64,000 nucleotides of DNA from Reichenbachiella agariperforans (GTDB lineage: Bacteria > Bacteroidota > Bacteroidia > Cytophagales > Cyclobacteriaceae), in contig NZ_FRAA01000002.1 in NCBI RefSeq assembly GCF_900142205.1, forward strand, positions 122,282 through 186,281, given 5' to 3'. The translations under genes were made by a program, and so were the position numbers. The notes under the pieces are model-generated. The model did not search any database. It saw only the letters and a list, made by a program, of their open reading frames with translations, and was not told where the DNA came from. This document shows positions 46,049 to 54,001 of the stretch, piece by piece. How positions within the stretch are numbered: position 1 is the first letter of the stretch; the number at the start of each line of letters is the position of its first letter.

Positions 46049-46414
46049 ATGAAAAATGTAATGCTTGGCCTAGGGCTAATCGTGGCACTCAGTGCCTTTC
46101 ACATGATAAAAGAAACTGCTTTTGTCTGGACAAAAACAATGCATGACTATGGGCAGATCAAACAAGGAACACCAGTATCTGCATCCTTTGAATTTTTGAA
46201 TGAAGGAGACGAGCCTCTCATGATTCTCTCTGCCAAAGCTTCGTGTGGATGCACAGTAGCTGACTATACCAAAGGTGAGATTCAACCTGGCAAAAAAGGC
46301 ACAGTTCGCACTACTTATAATGCAGCTAAAGTCGGTAGCTTCCAAAAGAGCGTCACGATACAACCTAGCGTAGGTGACCCGATTAAGCTCAAAATCAAAG
46401 GTGAGGTGATATAA
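46049..46414 (+). CDS. DUF1573 protein
   Basis: 121 residues: a short N-terminal hydrophobic signal or anchor (GLGLIVALSAFHMI) and one DUF1573 immunoglobulin-like domain with the hallmark cysteines in KASCGCTVADYTKG and the late VTIQPSVGDPIKLKIKG. Common in Bacteroidota envelopes, function unknown. A shared terminator separates it from the convergent lipoprotein gene. Confidence 0.88.
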   Translation: MKNVMLGLGLIVALSAFHMIKETAFVWTKTMHDYGQIKQGTPVSASFEFLNEGDEPLMILSAKASCGCTVADYTKGEIQPGKKGTVRTTYNAAKVGSFQKSVTIQPSVGDPIKLKIKGEVI

Positions 46415-46425
46415 TAACTACTACG

Positions 46426-46461
46426 ATTGTCTTTTGGTCTGACACTAGAGCAAAAGACAAT
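46426..46461. terminator. Bidirectional terminator between convergent genes
   Basis: An 11-bp stem (ATTGTCTTTTG with complement, 46426-46436 and 46451-46461), loop of 14. It sits between the DUF1573 stop and the convergent lipoprotein stop. Confidence 0.7.
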
Positions 46462-46961
46462 TAATCTCTTCTGATCCCTCTGGTCGTGAAAGATATCCCC
46501 TGCTGACCAGAAGAACGAATCATGACAGCCTCTATGAATGGCTCTTTGCCTGCCTCCGCAGACCAATCAAATATAAAATTGCCTCCAGTCCCACCATAGT
46601 CATCTTCCTCGTCGATGATGATCTCCAGAGTCTCCAGCGGCAGGATGTAAATATCCTGTGAGATGTAGTCTGTCAGCATGTGCCCCTCTGTGTCATAGCT
46701 ACGTATCCCATGCATATATAGCGTGTCTTCATCATAGATATTTCTCATACTCACAGTGACGGTCAGTCCATGTTTGGTCTCTTCATCGTAGCTATTGATC
46801 TGGCTATATATGGACAGGTATGTGCTACCCGACGACAATGAGTCGAGGCTAGCTTCAACAGTGCGCTGTTTCCAGTCCATGTTGACCTGAGGAAGGCGTG
46901 ACTCGTCCTTTTTACATCCAAAAAGCACTGCTAGTAGTAAAAACGGAATGAAAATTTTCAT
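46461..46961 (-). CDS. Small lipoprotein of unknown function
   Basis: 166 residues. Lipoprotein signal MKIFIPFLLLAVLFGCKK with lipid-acceptor Cys16, then a region with beta-strand character (STYLSIYSQIN, GLTVTVSMRNIYDEDTLYMH) and no recognised domain. It lies 21 bases downstream of the octaheme cytochrome gene, suggesting joint expression. Confidence 0.78.
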   Translation of the reverse strand: MKIFIPFLLLAVLFGCKKDESRLPQVNMDWKQRTVEASLDSLSSGSTYLSIYSQINSYDEETKHGLTVTVSMRNIYDEDTLYMHGIRSYDTEGHMLTDYISQDIYILPLETLEIIIDEEDDYGGTGGNFIFDWSAEAGKEPFIEAVMIRSSGQQGISFTTRGIRRD

Positions 46962-46982
46962 AGGGCTAAATGCTTAGGTAGG

Positions 46983-49184
46983 CTACAATTTAACTTTTAG
47001 CTGAGAGAACATCTGTCTATATTGCTGGTTATTTGGTGCCATTTCGATCAATTGCTGACAACTACGCAGTGCGGCCTCATAATCCTCCGCGCCCATTTGT
47101 GACAACAGTTTCACATAGAGCATCTCCTCCGATAGCATAAAATACAATTCACTCTCCTGCGCGACTATTACAGCCTCTGCAAAATTCTGCTGCTGATAGA
47201 GCAGCGTTGCATAGTTGTAGAATGCACGCGGGATTGGAGGTTGCTTTTGTGTAGCAAGAGAGAGATGTTTCATTGCCTTAGGAAGGTCACCTTGCTCGTT
47301 GTACAGCAGACCGAGCATGTAGTAAGAGTAACTATAATCTGGCTCTTGTCTGATGACATCCAGATATAGCGCAATGGCTTCTTCAGTCTCTCCTTGGTTG
47401 TACAAGATCAGTGCAAGGTTCATTTTGGCTTGGTTGTAATGGTCATCGATATCCAGTGCTCTTCGGTAGGCCGTGATGGCCGCTGGGGTATTCCCGATCC
47501 CTTCATAGTAGATACCTAAGGCATGCTGCCCTGACGCAAAATCAGCTTGCATCTGCATAGAAGCTAGGTTTTCCTTCATAGCTTCTTTATAAGCAGGATT
47601 ATTGGCCGCCTGAGGATCCAAACGTGCCATATACTGTGCTGCTGTGATTCTAACCAAGCGAACCGAATCCCTAATCAATGGTTGGATCAACTGATGAGCT
47701 GGGACATCTGGACGGTTACTCAATGCCCGTACTGTCTCACCTCGTATCAACGCAGCGCTATCTCTGAGAAAACGTGTGATCTGCTGTAGTTCCTGAGCGG
47801 AAGCACTCTGCCCATAATAGTTGACCGCTGTGGCACGCGCCACCACAGGGTATTTAGAGTTCATAATCAACTGAAGCAAATCATCATTGTTGCCATGATA
47901 CCCCGCTAACAGTAAATCTGAAAAGTGATCAGGACGCTCCGTACCGTATTCTTTCACGATTATATCACTGGCCCATTTGGCAGACTTGTCAGCATGACAA
48001 CTATTGCACGCGTTTGGTGTCCCGTATTTCACTGTCTGATCGGGTCTCGGGACTCTAAAACTATGGTCTCGCCTAAAGTCATTGCCCATATAGGTCTTTC
48101 CCGTCATGTGACAATTGATGCACTGACTCGCTTCAGTGTTTATTTTATGTTTGTGATGTGTAGGTGAGTCATACTTCGGCTCATGACACTGCAGACACAA
48201 TGAGTTCCCCTGCTTTTTTAATTTAAGGGAATGCACATCGTGACAGTCTCTACACGACACATTGTTGTGATACATTTTGCTCTGGATAAACGACCCATAG
48301 ACATAATCTTCGTCTTGAATCTGTCCATCTAGTTCATAGACATTCTCAGTCAACAGAGCGGGTTGGTAGTGATCCAAATATGACCCTTCGTAATCAAAAT
48401 ACGGGGTGATCTGTCCACGCCTGGAATGACATCTTGCACATTTATCTACCAACTCTTTGCTCCCCATATCGGCAGACATGTAAAATTTCGGCTTAGGACC
48501 ATCTTGACTCTCTTTATAATAGTTGACATGCGTGCTCCCTGGCCCATGACAACTCTCACAGGCGACATTGATCTCACTGAATGTTGTATGGTAGCTATCC
48601 TCCTTTGCGTTGTAGTTTTTGTGCACATTGGTGCTATGGCAATCTGCACACATCGTGTTCCAGCGGGCAGCTCCTCGTGTCCAATGCAACCATTCGGCAG
48701 TATCTATTTTGAAACGTGACTGTACGTCGAACCATTTATTTTCTTGGTCGTCCCATGCGGCTTGTAGCGTTTGATAGGCCCCATTCGGGAAAGGGATTAA
48801 ATACTGCTGGAGTGGGGTGACGCCAAAAGTATATTCGACTTTAAAATCTTTATACTCACCATCGCCATCCTGCGTATTGACATAGTAGTCATTGGATTTC
48901 TGAAAGAAGTAATAGTCTACTCCGTTCGAAGAATACTTAATGTTGTTAAAGTCACCTTTAACCGTAGACGAATCTGCAATTTTCATCGCATCATCGTGAT
49001 GGGAACCTTGCCATGCATGGTATGCTTCTTCGTGACAAGCCTTACATGCATCTGCCCCCACAAACTCTGCCTTCTGCACTGGTGTTACCGATGTAGGGGC
49101 AGAGGGCTGATACCCTTCCTGTTTTTTACCACATCCAACCAATAGCAAAACAATACCCGAGACCAAGTAAATCACATTCTTCAT
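46983..49184 (-). CDS. Octaheme c-type cytochrome lipoprotein with HEAT and TPR repeats
   Basis: 733 residues from the ATG at 49182-49184, with a lipobox (LVGC). Eight CxxCH heme motifs are visible: CKACH, CADCH, CESCH, CARCH, CRDCH, CLQCH, CINCH and CNSCH, spread over the first two thirds. HEAT-like repeats (VRALSNRPDVPAHQLIQPLI) follow, then about four tetratricopeptide repeats (ALGIYYEGIGNTPAAITAYRRA; MNLALILYNQGETEEAIALY). This is the fusion type with a cytochrome c554-like part. It would carry electrons in the periplasm or on the outer-membrane surface; the redox partner is unknown. An upstream in-frame ATG at 49283 lies inside the next gene and is excluded. Confidence 0.9.
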   Translation of the reverse strand: MKNVIYLVSGIVLLLVGCGKKQEGYQPSAPTSVTPVQKAEFVGADACKACHEEAYHAWQGSHHDDAMKIADSSTVKGDFNNIKYSSNGVDYYFFQKSNDYYVNTQDGDGEYKDFKVEYTFGVTPLQQYLIPFPNGAYQTLQAAWDDQENKWFDVQSRFKIDTAEWLHWTRGAARWNTMCADCHSTNVHKNYNAKEDSYHTTFSEINVACESCHGPGSTHVNYYKESQDGPKPKFYMSADMGSKELVDKCARCHSRRGQITPYFDYEGSYLDHYQPALLTENVYELDGQIQDEDYVYGSFIQSKMYHNNVSCRDCHDVHSLKLKKQGNSLCLQCHEPKYDSPTHHKHKINTEASQCINCHMTGKTYMGNDFRRDHSFRVPRPDQTVKYGTPNACNSCHADKSAKWASDIIVKEYGTERPDHFSDLLLAGYHGNNDDLLQLIMNSKYPVVARATAVNYYGQSASAQELQQITRFLRDSAALIRGETVRALSNRPDVPAHQLIQPLIRDSVRLVRITAAQYMARLDPQAANNPAYKEAMKENLASMQMQADFASGQHALGIYYEGIGNTPAAITAYRRALDIDDHYNQAKMNLALILYNQGETEEAIALYLDVIRQEPDYSYSYYMLGLLYNEQGDLPKAMKHLSLATQKQPPIPRAFYNYATLLYQQQNFAEAVIVAQESELYFMLSEEMLYVKLLSQMGAEDYEAALRSCQQLIEMAPNNQQYRQMFSQLKVKL

Positions 49185-49210
49185 AAGCCTTGCAATTTGA
49201 ACCATTTTCA

Positions 49211-49236
49211 TCAAAAAAGGGAGCAATTGCTCCCTT
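49211..49236 (-). terminator. Terminator of the zinc-ribbon membrane protein gene
   Basis: A perfect 20-base palindrome AAGGGAGCAATTGCTCCCTT (49217-49236) followed by TTTTTT on the minus strand. Confidence 0.85.
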
Positions 49237-49251
49237 GATATCTTCCTAATA

Positions 49252-49950
49252 TTATAGATCCTGGACTCGCTCTTTATGTCCACAATGTGAGCATTGGTAA
49301 TGTTTACTTTTGATCATGGTCTCTTCACTAATCTCTTCTTTGATCAGTTTGAGTGTACGGAAATGGCACTTGTCACACACACGATTGGTCGTTCCTTTGT
49401 AAGTCTCAATGATGGTCTCTCCTGATATATCATCTAACCAAACGTCAAAATCATAAGCCAATTGCTCTTCCTGAATCATCATCTCTTCTGACAAATAATC
49501 ATCCTCTTCTTCCTCATTGAGCAGACGCATTGATCGCCCTGACTTTGGACTTTTTCGTTCTCTAAAGCGAATATCTGCCAATCGAGCATCTAGTATAAAC
49601 GGATAATACTGGCTCAGATAGACATGAAACGCATACGCAAGCGTAATTCCTATCCCAACGGGCAAACCAGACTTCAAGGAGAAGACAAACAAATGACTAA
49701 AGTCCCTCTCGTTGAGCATAAACACATTCAAAACCAATGCTGCGGCAATAGACAAACCAATGGCGGAAATAAACATTACTTTCGTCTCATTGTTGAGCAC
49801 AAAACTATACTTACCCGATCGGTTGCCCATAATCGAGACGATAAGCATATAAACAATGTAGTTGATACATGCCATGAGAACCAGTACCAAAGCAATCAAA
49901 TGCGCAATGCTAGCCCAGGTCTCTAAGTAATTGGTAGGATCTTGATTCAT
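49252..49950 (-). CDS. Membrane protein with C-terminal zinc ribbon
   Basis: 232 residues: three membrane helices (about 13-38, 58-77, 89-112), a charged middle part (LLNEEEEDDYLSEE) and a C-terminal ribbon with two CxxC pairs (RVCDKCHFRT and YQCSHCGHK). No family was recognised. The ribbon may bind zinc and face the cytoplasm. It ends before the cytochrome gene, separated by a terminator. Confidence 0.7.
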   Translation of the reverse strand: MNQDPTNYLETWASIAHLIALVLVLMACINYIVYMLIVSIMGNRSGKYSFVLNNETKVMFISAIGLSIAAALVLNVFMLNERDFSHLFVFSLKSGLPVGIGITLAYAFHVYLSQYYPFILDARLADIRFRERKSPKSGRSMRLLNEEEEDDYLSEEMMIQEEQLAYDFDVWLDDISGETIIETYKGTTNRVCDKCHFRTLKLIKEEISEETMIKSKHYQCSHCGHKERVQDL

Positions 49951-50018
49951 ACAGGAGAATTTAGATTTTCAATAAATATAAAAGTAACTAAAAAAGGATA
50001 AACCAATTTTAAGATAGA

Positions 50019-50804
50019 TTAGATCGCACTGGTCTTTTTCAACGCCTCTTCGATATAGCTAAATGTTGACAGTACTTCAGGTTTTCCATCGACTACCGCT
50101 ACATCATGTTCGAAATGCGCAGAAGGCTTATTGTCTCCTGTAATAATCGTCCAGCCATCAGACAGTTGGCGGACTTCTTTTGTTCCGAGATTAATCATCG
50201 GCTCTATGGCGATCACTAATCCTTCTTTGATCACCGGTCCGCGCCCACGCTTCCCGAAGTTCGGCACCTCTGGACCTTCATGCATTTTCTTGCCTAATCC
50301 ATGTCCAACCAGCTCTCTGACCACACCATAGCCATGTTTCTCTGCATGTTGCTGGATAGCAAAACTCACATCTCCGATTCTGTTCCCTTTTTTGACTTGA
50401 GCAATACCTAGATCGAGACATTCCTTGGTGACTTTGAGCAGCTCCCGGACTTCTGGTGCTACCTCGCCCACCTCAAAAGTATAAGCATGATCACCATAGA
50501 AGCCATTTTTTAATGCGCCACAGTCGATACTAATAATATCGCCCTCTTGAAGAGGTGTTTTGTTTGGTATGCCATGTACGACCTGCTGATTGAGCGACAT
50601 GCAAAGTGTATTGGGGAAATCGTAAAGCCCTAGAAAGCCAGGTATGGCACCATGGTCTCTAATACATGTCTCCGCTATGGCGTCTAGTTCTAATGGTGTC
50701 ACGCCAGGTTTGACCTCAGCAGCCAATGCACCCAATGTCTTGGATACGATCTGCGCACTCTCACGCATTAACTCAATCTCTTCTCTTGTCTTATAATGAA
50801 TCAT
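50019..50804 (-). CDS. map: Methionine aminopeptidase, type I
   Basis: 261 residues. The five metal ligands are in SIDCGALKNGFYGDHAYTF (two Asp), GHGLGKKMHEGPEVPN (His), VIAIEPMINLG (Glu) and HFEHDVAVV (Glu). It removes the N-terminal Met of new proteins in the cytoplasm. It lacks the N-terminal zinc finger. A -7 box lies 24 bases upstream of the ATG. Confidence 0.96.
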   Translation of the reverse strand: MIHYKTREEIELMRESAQIVSKTLGALAAEVKPGVTPLELDAIAETCIRDHGAIPGFLGLYDFPNTLCMSLNQQVVHGIPNKTPLQEGDIISIDCGALKNGFYGDHAYTFEVGEVAPEVRELLKVTKECLDLGIAQVKKGNRIGDVSFAIQQHAEKHGYGVVRELVGHGLGKKMHEGPEVPNFGKRGRGPVIKEGLVIAIEPMINLGTKEVRQLSDGWTIITGDNKPSAHFEHDVAVVDGKPEVLSTFSYIEEALKKTSAI

Positions 50805-50827
50805 AGGAGCTCAATTTTTCTGATTCG

Positions 50828-50835
50828 CAAAAATA
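50828..50835 (-). promoter_or_regulatory. -7 box of the map promoter
   Basis: TATTTTTG on the minus strand (exact TAnnTTTG), between the terminator at 50866 and the map ATG. Confidence 0.45.
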
Positions 50836-50857
50836 TACAAAAAGCGATAGCTACATA

Positions 50858-50904
50858 TAAAAAAACCCTGATCTAGAACGACTGTTGTCGATTCTAGATC
50901 AGGG
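50858..50904 (-). terminator. Strong terminator of the SPOR-like gene
   Basis: A 13-bp stem (CCCTGATCTAGAA with complement) extended by CGAC/GTCG after a one-base bulge, 50866-50904, followed by TTTTTTT on the minus strand. Confidence 0.9.
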
Positions 50905-50930
50905 AAATAATTTATAAGATATAGGAGTAA

Positions 50931-51539
50931 TTAAATCACTCCTTCTAATACTTGCTTGATAGGCACTCTATTGCCGTCTTTGTAAGCTACGATCCAAGCG
51001 TCTTTAACACCCATCTCTCTTAAATACTTTTTGAAGGTATCAGCCTCCCAGTAATCCTTGAAAGTACCAATAGTGTACCTCATCGTTCCATCTTCACCAT
51101 CAATTTCGAAAGAAGGGTTGTTTTGAGAGAACTCAGACAAATCCTTTTTCTTGAAAGCTCCGATTTGAACCTTGAAGAAAACGCCGTTTTTAGGAACAGA
51201 AGAACGAGAAGCAACTTGACCTTCATCGCTTGGCTTAGAAGCATTTTTCTTAGCTTCTGAAAGTTCCTTTCTCAAGGAAGATACCTGATCTTGGTAATCT
51301 GCAATTTGATCATCTTTTTCGCTGATTCTGTCATCGACTCCAGCTACTTCTTTTTTCAAACTACTCAATTGGCCTTTTAGCGATTTGTTTTCTTCCAAAA
51401 GGGCTTTGTATTGCTCTGGAGACAAGGCTTTGATTCTTTTTTTCCATTCCTTGCTTTCCTGTTTAGACATCTGAGCAGAAGCATCCACAGACATACCTAG
51501 TGCAAATATTACAGCGAAAATTGCTATTATACTCTTCAT
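50931..51539 (-). CDS. Secreted coiled-coil protein with SPOR-like domain
   Basis: 202 residues: signal peptide (SIIAIFAVIFALGMSVDASAQ), a long coiled coil (about 45-110, SLKGQLSSLKKEVAGVDDRI), and a C-terminal SPOR-like domain beginning GVFFKVQIGAFKKKDL with RYTIGTFKDYWEADTFKKYL. SPOR domains bind denuded glycan strands at septa. The protein is probably periplasmic and peptidoglycan-associated. It is flanked by a terminator and a -7 box at 51578-51585, so it is monocistronic. Confidence 0.82.
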   Translation of the reverse strand: MKSIIAIFAVIFALGMSVDASAQMSKQESKEWKKRIKALSPEQYKALLEENKSLKGQLSSLKKEVAGVDDRISEKDDQIADYQDQVSSLRKELSEAKKNASKPSDEGQVASRSSVPKNGVFFKVQIGAFKKKDLSEFSQNNPSFEIDGEDGTMRYTIGTFKDYWEADTFKKYLREMGVKDAWIVAYKDGNRVPIKQVLEGVI

Positions 51540-51577
51540 AATTTTATGATTTAATCCTATTTATAGTGACTAATGTA

Positions 51578-51585
51578 CAAAAATA
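51578..51585 (-). promoter_or_regulatory. -7 box of the SPOR-like gene
   Basis: TATTTTTG on the minus strand (exact TAnnTTTG), 39 bases before the ATG. Confidence 0.4.
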
Positions 51586-51636
51586 TTGATCTAATTAAAG
51601 TATTAATTATACTTTTTTGAGCTATCTCATAAAAGA

Positions 51637-53040
51637 TCAAGCCTTTAAACTACCAACCATGTCGGCAGGAATGACCCATTCGTCGAACTGCTCATTGGTC
51701 AATAACTCTAATTCTAGTGCTGCTTCACGAAGTGTTTTTCCTTCTTTGTGTGCCTTTTTTGCAATTTTTGCAGCATTCTCATAACCAATATGTGGGTTGA
51801 GAGCAGTTACTAGCATTAGCGATTTTTCTAATTTCTCTTCGATTACTGGGTGATTAGGCTCTATACCTACAGCACAATTGTCGTTAAATGACTCGCATGC
51901 ATCGCCAATCAATCGCGCTGAATTTAACAGGTTATAGATCATCATCGGTTTAAAAACATTGAGCTCGAAGTGCCCAGTCATACCACCAGTCGATACTGCC
52001 ACATCGTTACCGATTACTTGTGCACATACCATTGTAAGTGCTTCGCATTGCGTAGGGTTAACTTTCCCTGGCATGATGGACGAACCTGGCTCATTCTCAG
52101 GGATCATGAGTTCCCCGATACCACTTCTTGGTCCAGACGAAAGCATACGTATGTCATTACCAATTTTCATCAAGCTAACTGCTAGTTGCTTCAGTGCGCC
52201 ACTTGACTCTACGATCGCATCATGTGCCGCCAGTGCTTCGAATTTGTTCGCAGCAGTCACTAGTGGTAACCCAGAATGTTTAGCAATCTTCTCTGCCACC
52301 AACTCTGCATACCCTTCTGGGGTATTCAAGCCAGTACCTACAGCTGTACCACCTAGTGCCAATTCGGATAGATGCGCCAGCGTGTTTTTTAAAGCTTTCA
52401 ATCCAAAATCCAGCTGTGCTACATATCCAGAAAATTCATGTCCTAAAGTCAATGGAGTGGCATCCATGAAGTGAGTACGACCGATTTTTACTACATCTTT
52501 AAACGCTTGCGCTTTGGCATCCAGTGTATTTCTTAACTTCTCTACCTTTGGGATGGTCGTCTCGACGATCATCTTGTAACCTGCGATATGCATCGCGGTA
52601 GGGAAGGTGTCATTAGAGGACTGTGATTTATTCACGTCATCGTTAGGATGGATGAACTTCTTGTCATCCGAAAGGTTACCACCATTAATGACATGAGCAC
52701 GGTTGGCGATCACCTCATTAGAGTTCATATTAGACTGTGTTCCAGAGCCCGTTTGCCATACTACGAGTGGGAACTGATCGTCCAAGTCTCCAGCTAGAAT
52801 CTCGTCACACACCTTACCGATCAAATCTGATTTTTCTTGATCCAATACACCAAGCGCCGTGTTGGCCTCTGCGGCAGATTTTTTCAAAATAGCAAAAGCA
52901 TGGATGATCTCCATAGGCATCTGCATGCTAGCGCCTCCTATTTTAAAATTCATCTTTGATCTTTGGGTTTGGGCTCCCCAGTATTTGTCAGCAGGGACTT
53001 TCACTTCCCCCATGGTGTCATGTTCTATGCGGTATTCCAT
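51637..53040 (-). CDS. fumC: Fumarate hydratase class II
   Basis: 467 residues, the usual length for Fum[60 protein letters not shown] and the family signature [15 protein letters not shown] are intact. It interconverts fumarate and malate in the TCA cycle, iron-free. Single gene with a -7 box upstream. Confidence 0.97.
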   Translation of the reverse strand: MEYRIEHDTMGEVKVPADKYWGAQTQRSKMNFKIGGASMQMPMEIIHAFAILKKSAAEANTALGVLDQEKSDLIGKVCDEILAGDLDDQFPLVVWQTGSGTQSNMNSNEVIANRAHVINGGNLSDDKKFIHPNDDVNKSQSSNDTFPTAMHIAGYKMIVETTIPKVEKLRNTLDAKAQAFKDVVKIGRTHFMDATPLTLGHEFSGYVAQLDFGLKALKNTLAHLSELALGGTAVGTGLNTPEGYAELVAEKIAKHSGLPLVTAANKFEALAAHDAIVESSGALKQLAVSLMKIGNDIRMLSSGPRSGIGELMIPENEPGSSIMPGKVNPTQCEALTMVCAQVIGNDVAVSTGGMTGHFELNVFKPMMIYNLLNSARLIGDACESFNDNCAVGIEPNHPVIEEKLEKSLMLVTALNPHIGYENAAKIAKKAHKEGKTLREAALELELLTNEQFDEWVIPADMVGSLKA

Positions 53041-53069
53041 TTGCTTTGGATTTTATTTTTGATTCGAGT

Positions 53070-53077
53070 CAAAATTA
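53070..53077 (-). promoter_or_regulatory. -7 box of the fumC promoter
   Basis: TAATTTTG on the minus strand (exact TAnnTTTG), 30 bases before the fumC ATG. Confidence 0.45.
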
Positions 53078-53256
53078 CTAACAGAACATGGAGAAACCGA
53101 TTAAAAACGTGTGCAAAAAAGCACTAATCATTAACAAAATTCACTGCCAACAGTGAACTTTCGGGTCGATCCCGAATCAGAATAGGACATCCTCCATAGG
53201 TACCGCCTATCCTGAATCCGTGAAACATGTCTGTTTTCGACTTGTGCCCTAACAGC

Positions 53257-53790
53257 CTATTTTAAAGAACTCTTGAGGACATAATCCCAGAGAACTACTC
53301 CTATAGTGACGGAGATATTGAGAGAATGTTTGGTACCATACTGAGGGATCTCTAAACAACCATCACATGCAGAGACGACCTCTTGCTCTACACCAAAAAC
53401 CTCGTTTCCAAACACATAGCAAACTTTCTCATCAGTCTCAGGCGAAAAATTCTGAAGCATCGTCGCACCCTCGGCCTGCTCTACGGCATAGACTTTCCAG
53501 CCTTCGGACTGTAGTCTCTCGACCAGTGTTTTGGTATCCTTGACGTACTCCCAGTCTACCGAGTCAGTTGCGCCGATAGCCGTCTTATTGATGTCACGAT
53601 GTGGAGGAGTCCCAGTAATCCCACAGAGATAGATCTTCTTGACATTGAAGGCATCCGAACTGCGAAATGCAGAGCCGACATTGTTGAGACTCCTGACATT
53701 GTCCAGTATGACGATTACTTCATTTTTCTTTTGCTCCTTAAACTCTTCAACACTTGGACGGTTGAGTTCCTCATTCTTCAATTTGCGCAT
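53257..53790 (-). CDS. SpoU/TrmH-family RNA methyltransferase
   Basis: 177 residues. Motif 1 ILDNVRSLNNVGSAFRSSDAF, motif 2 YVFGNEVFGVEQEV and motif 3 IPQYGTKHSLNISVTIGVVLW identify an SPOUT 2'-O-ribose methyltransferase using SAM. It lacks the N-terminal substrate-binding domain of RlmB, so it is nearer to TrmL/TrmH; the RNA target is uncertain. Confidence 0.9.
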   Translation of the reverse strand: MRKLKNEELNRPSVEEFKEQKKNEVIVILDNVRSLNNVGSAFRSSDAFNVKKIYLCGITGTPPHRDINKTAIGATDSVDWEYVKDTKTLVERLQSEGWKVYAVEQAEGATMLQNFSPETDEKVCYVFGNEVFGVEQEVVSACDGCLEIPQYGTKHSLNISVTIGVVLWDYVLKSSLK

Positions 53791-54001
53791 CGCTCTTCTT
53801 TTTTGCTACCACAAAGAAAACGATCCTAAATCATTTACATGGGTTTAGCGAGATATTTGCACAGACAAGAGTTTGGGCATGTAGCGCAACGCTTAAATCT
53901 AGCTGCTTTTCAAATTAGACTTTAGATAATCCAAAAAGAAATGAGAGCATCCCATACTAAAAAGCTGCTAGTTCTTAAATTCGTGCTTTGATCCTATCAC
54001 C

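Noticed and set aside
53155-53180. TTCGGG...CCCGAA hairpin between fumC and the SpoU gene as a terminator
   Set aside because: Only six base pairs and no T run on either strand.
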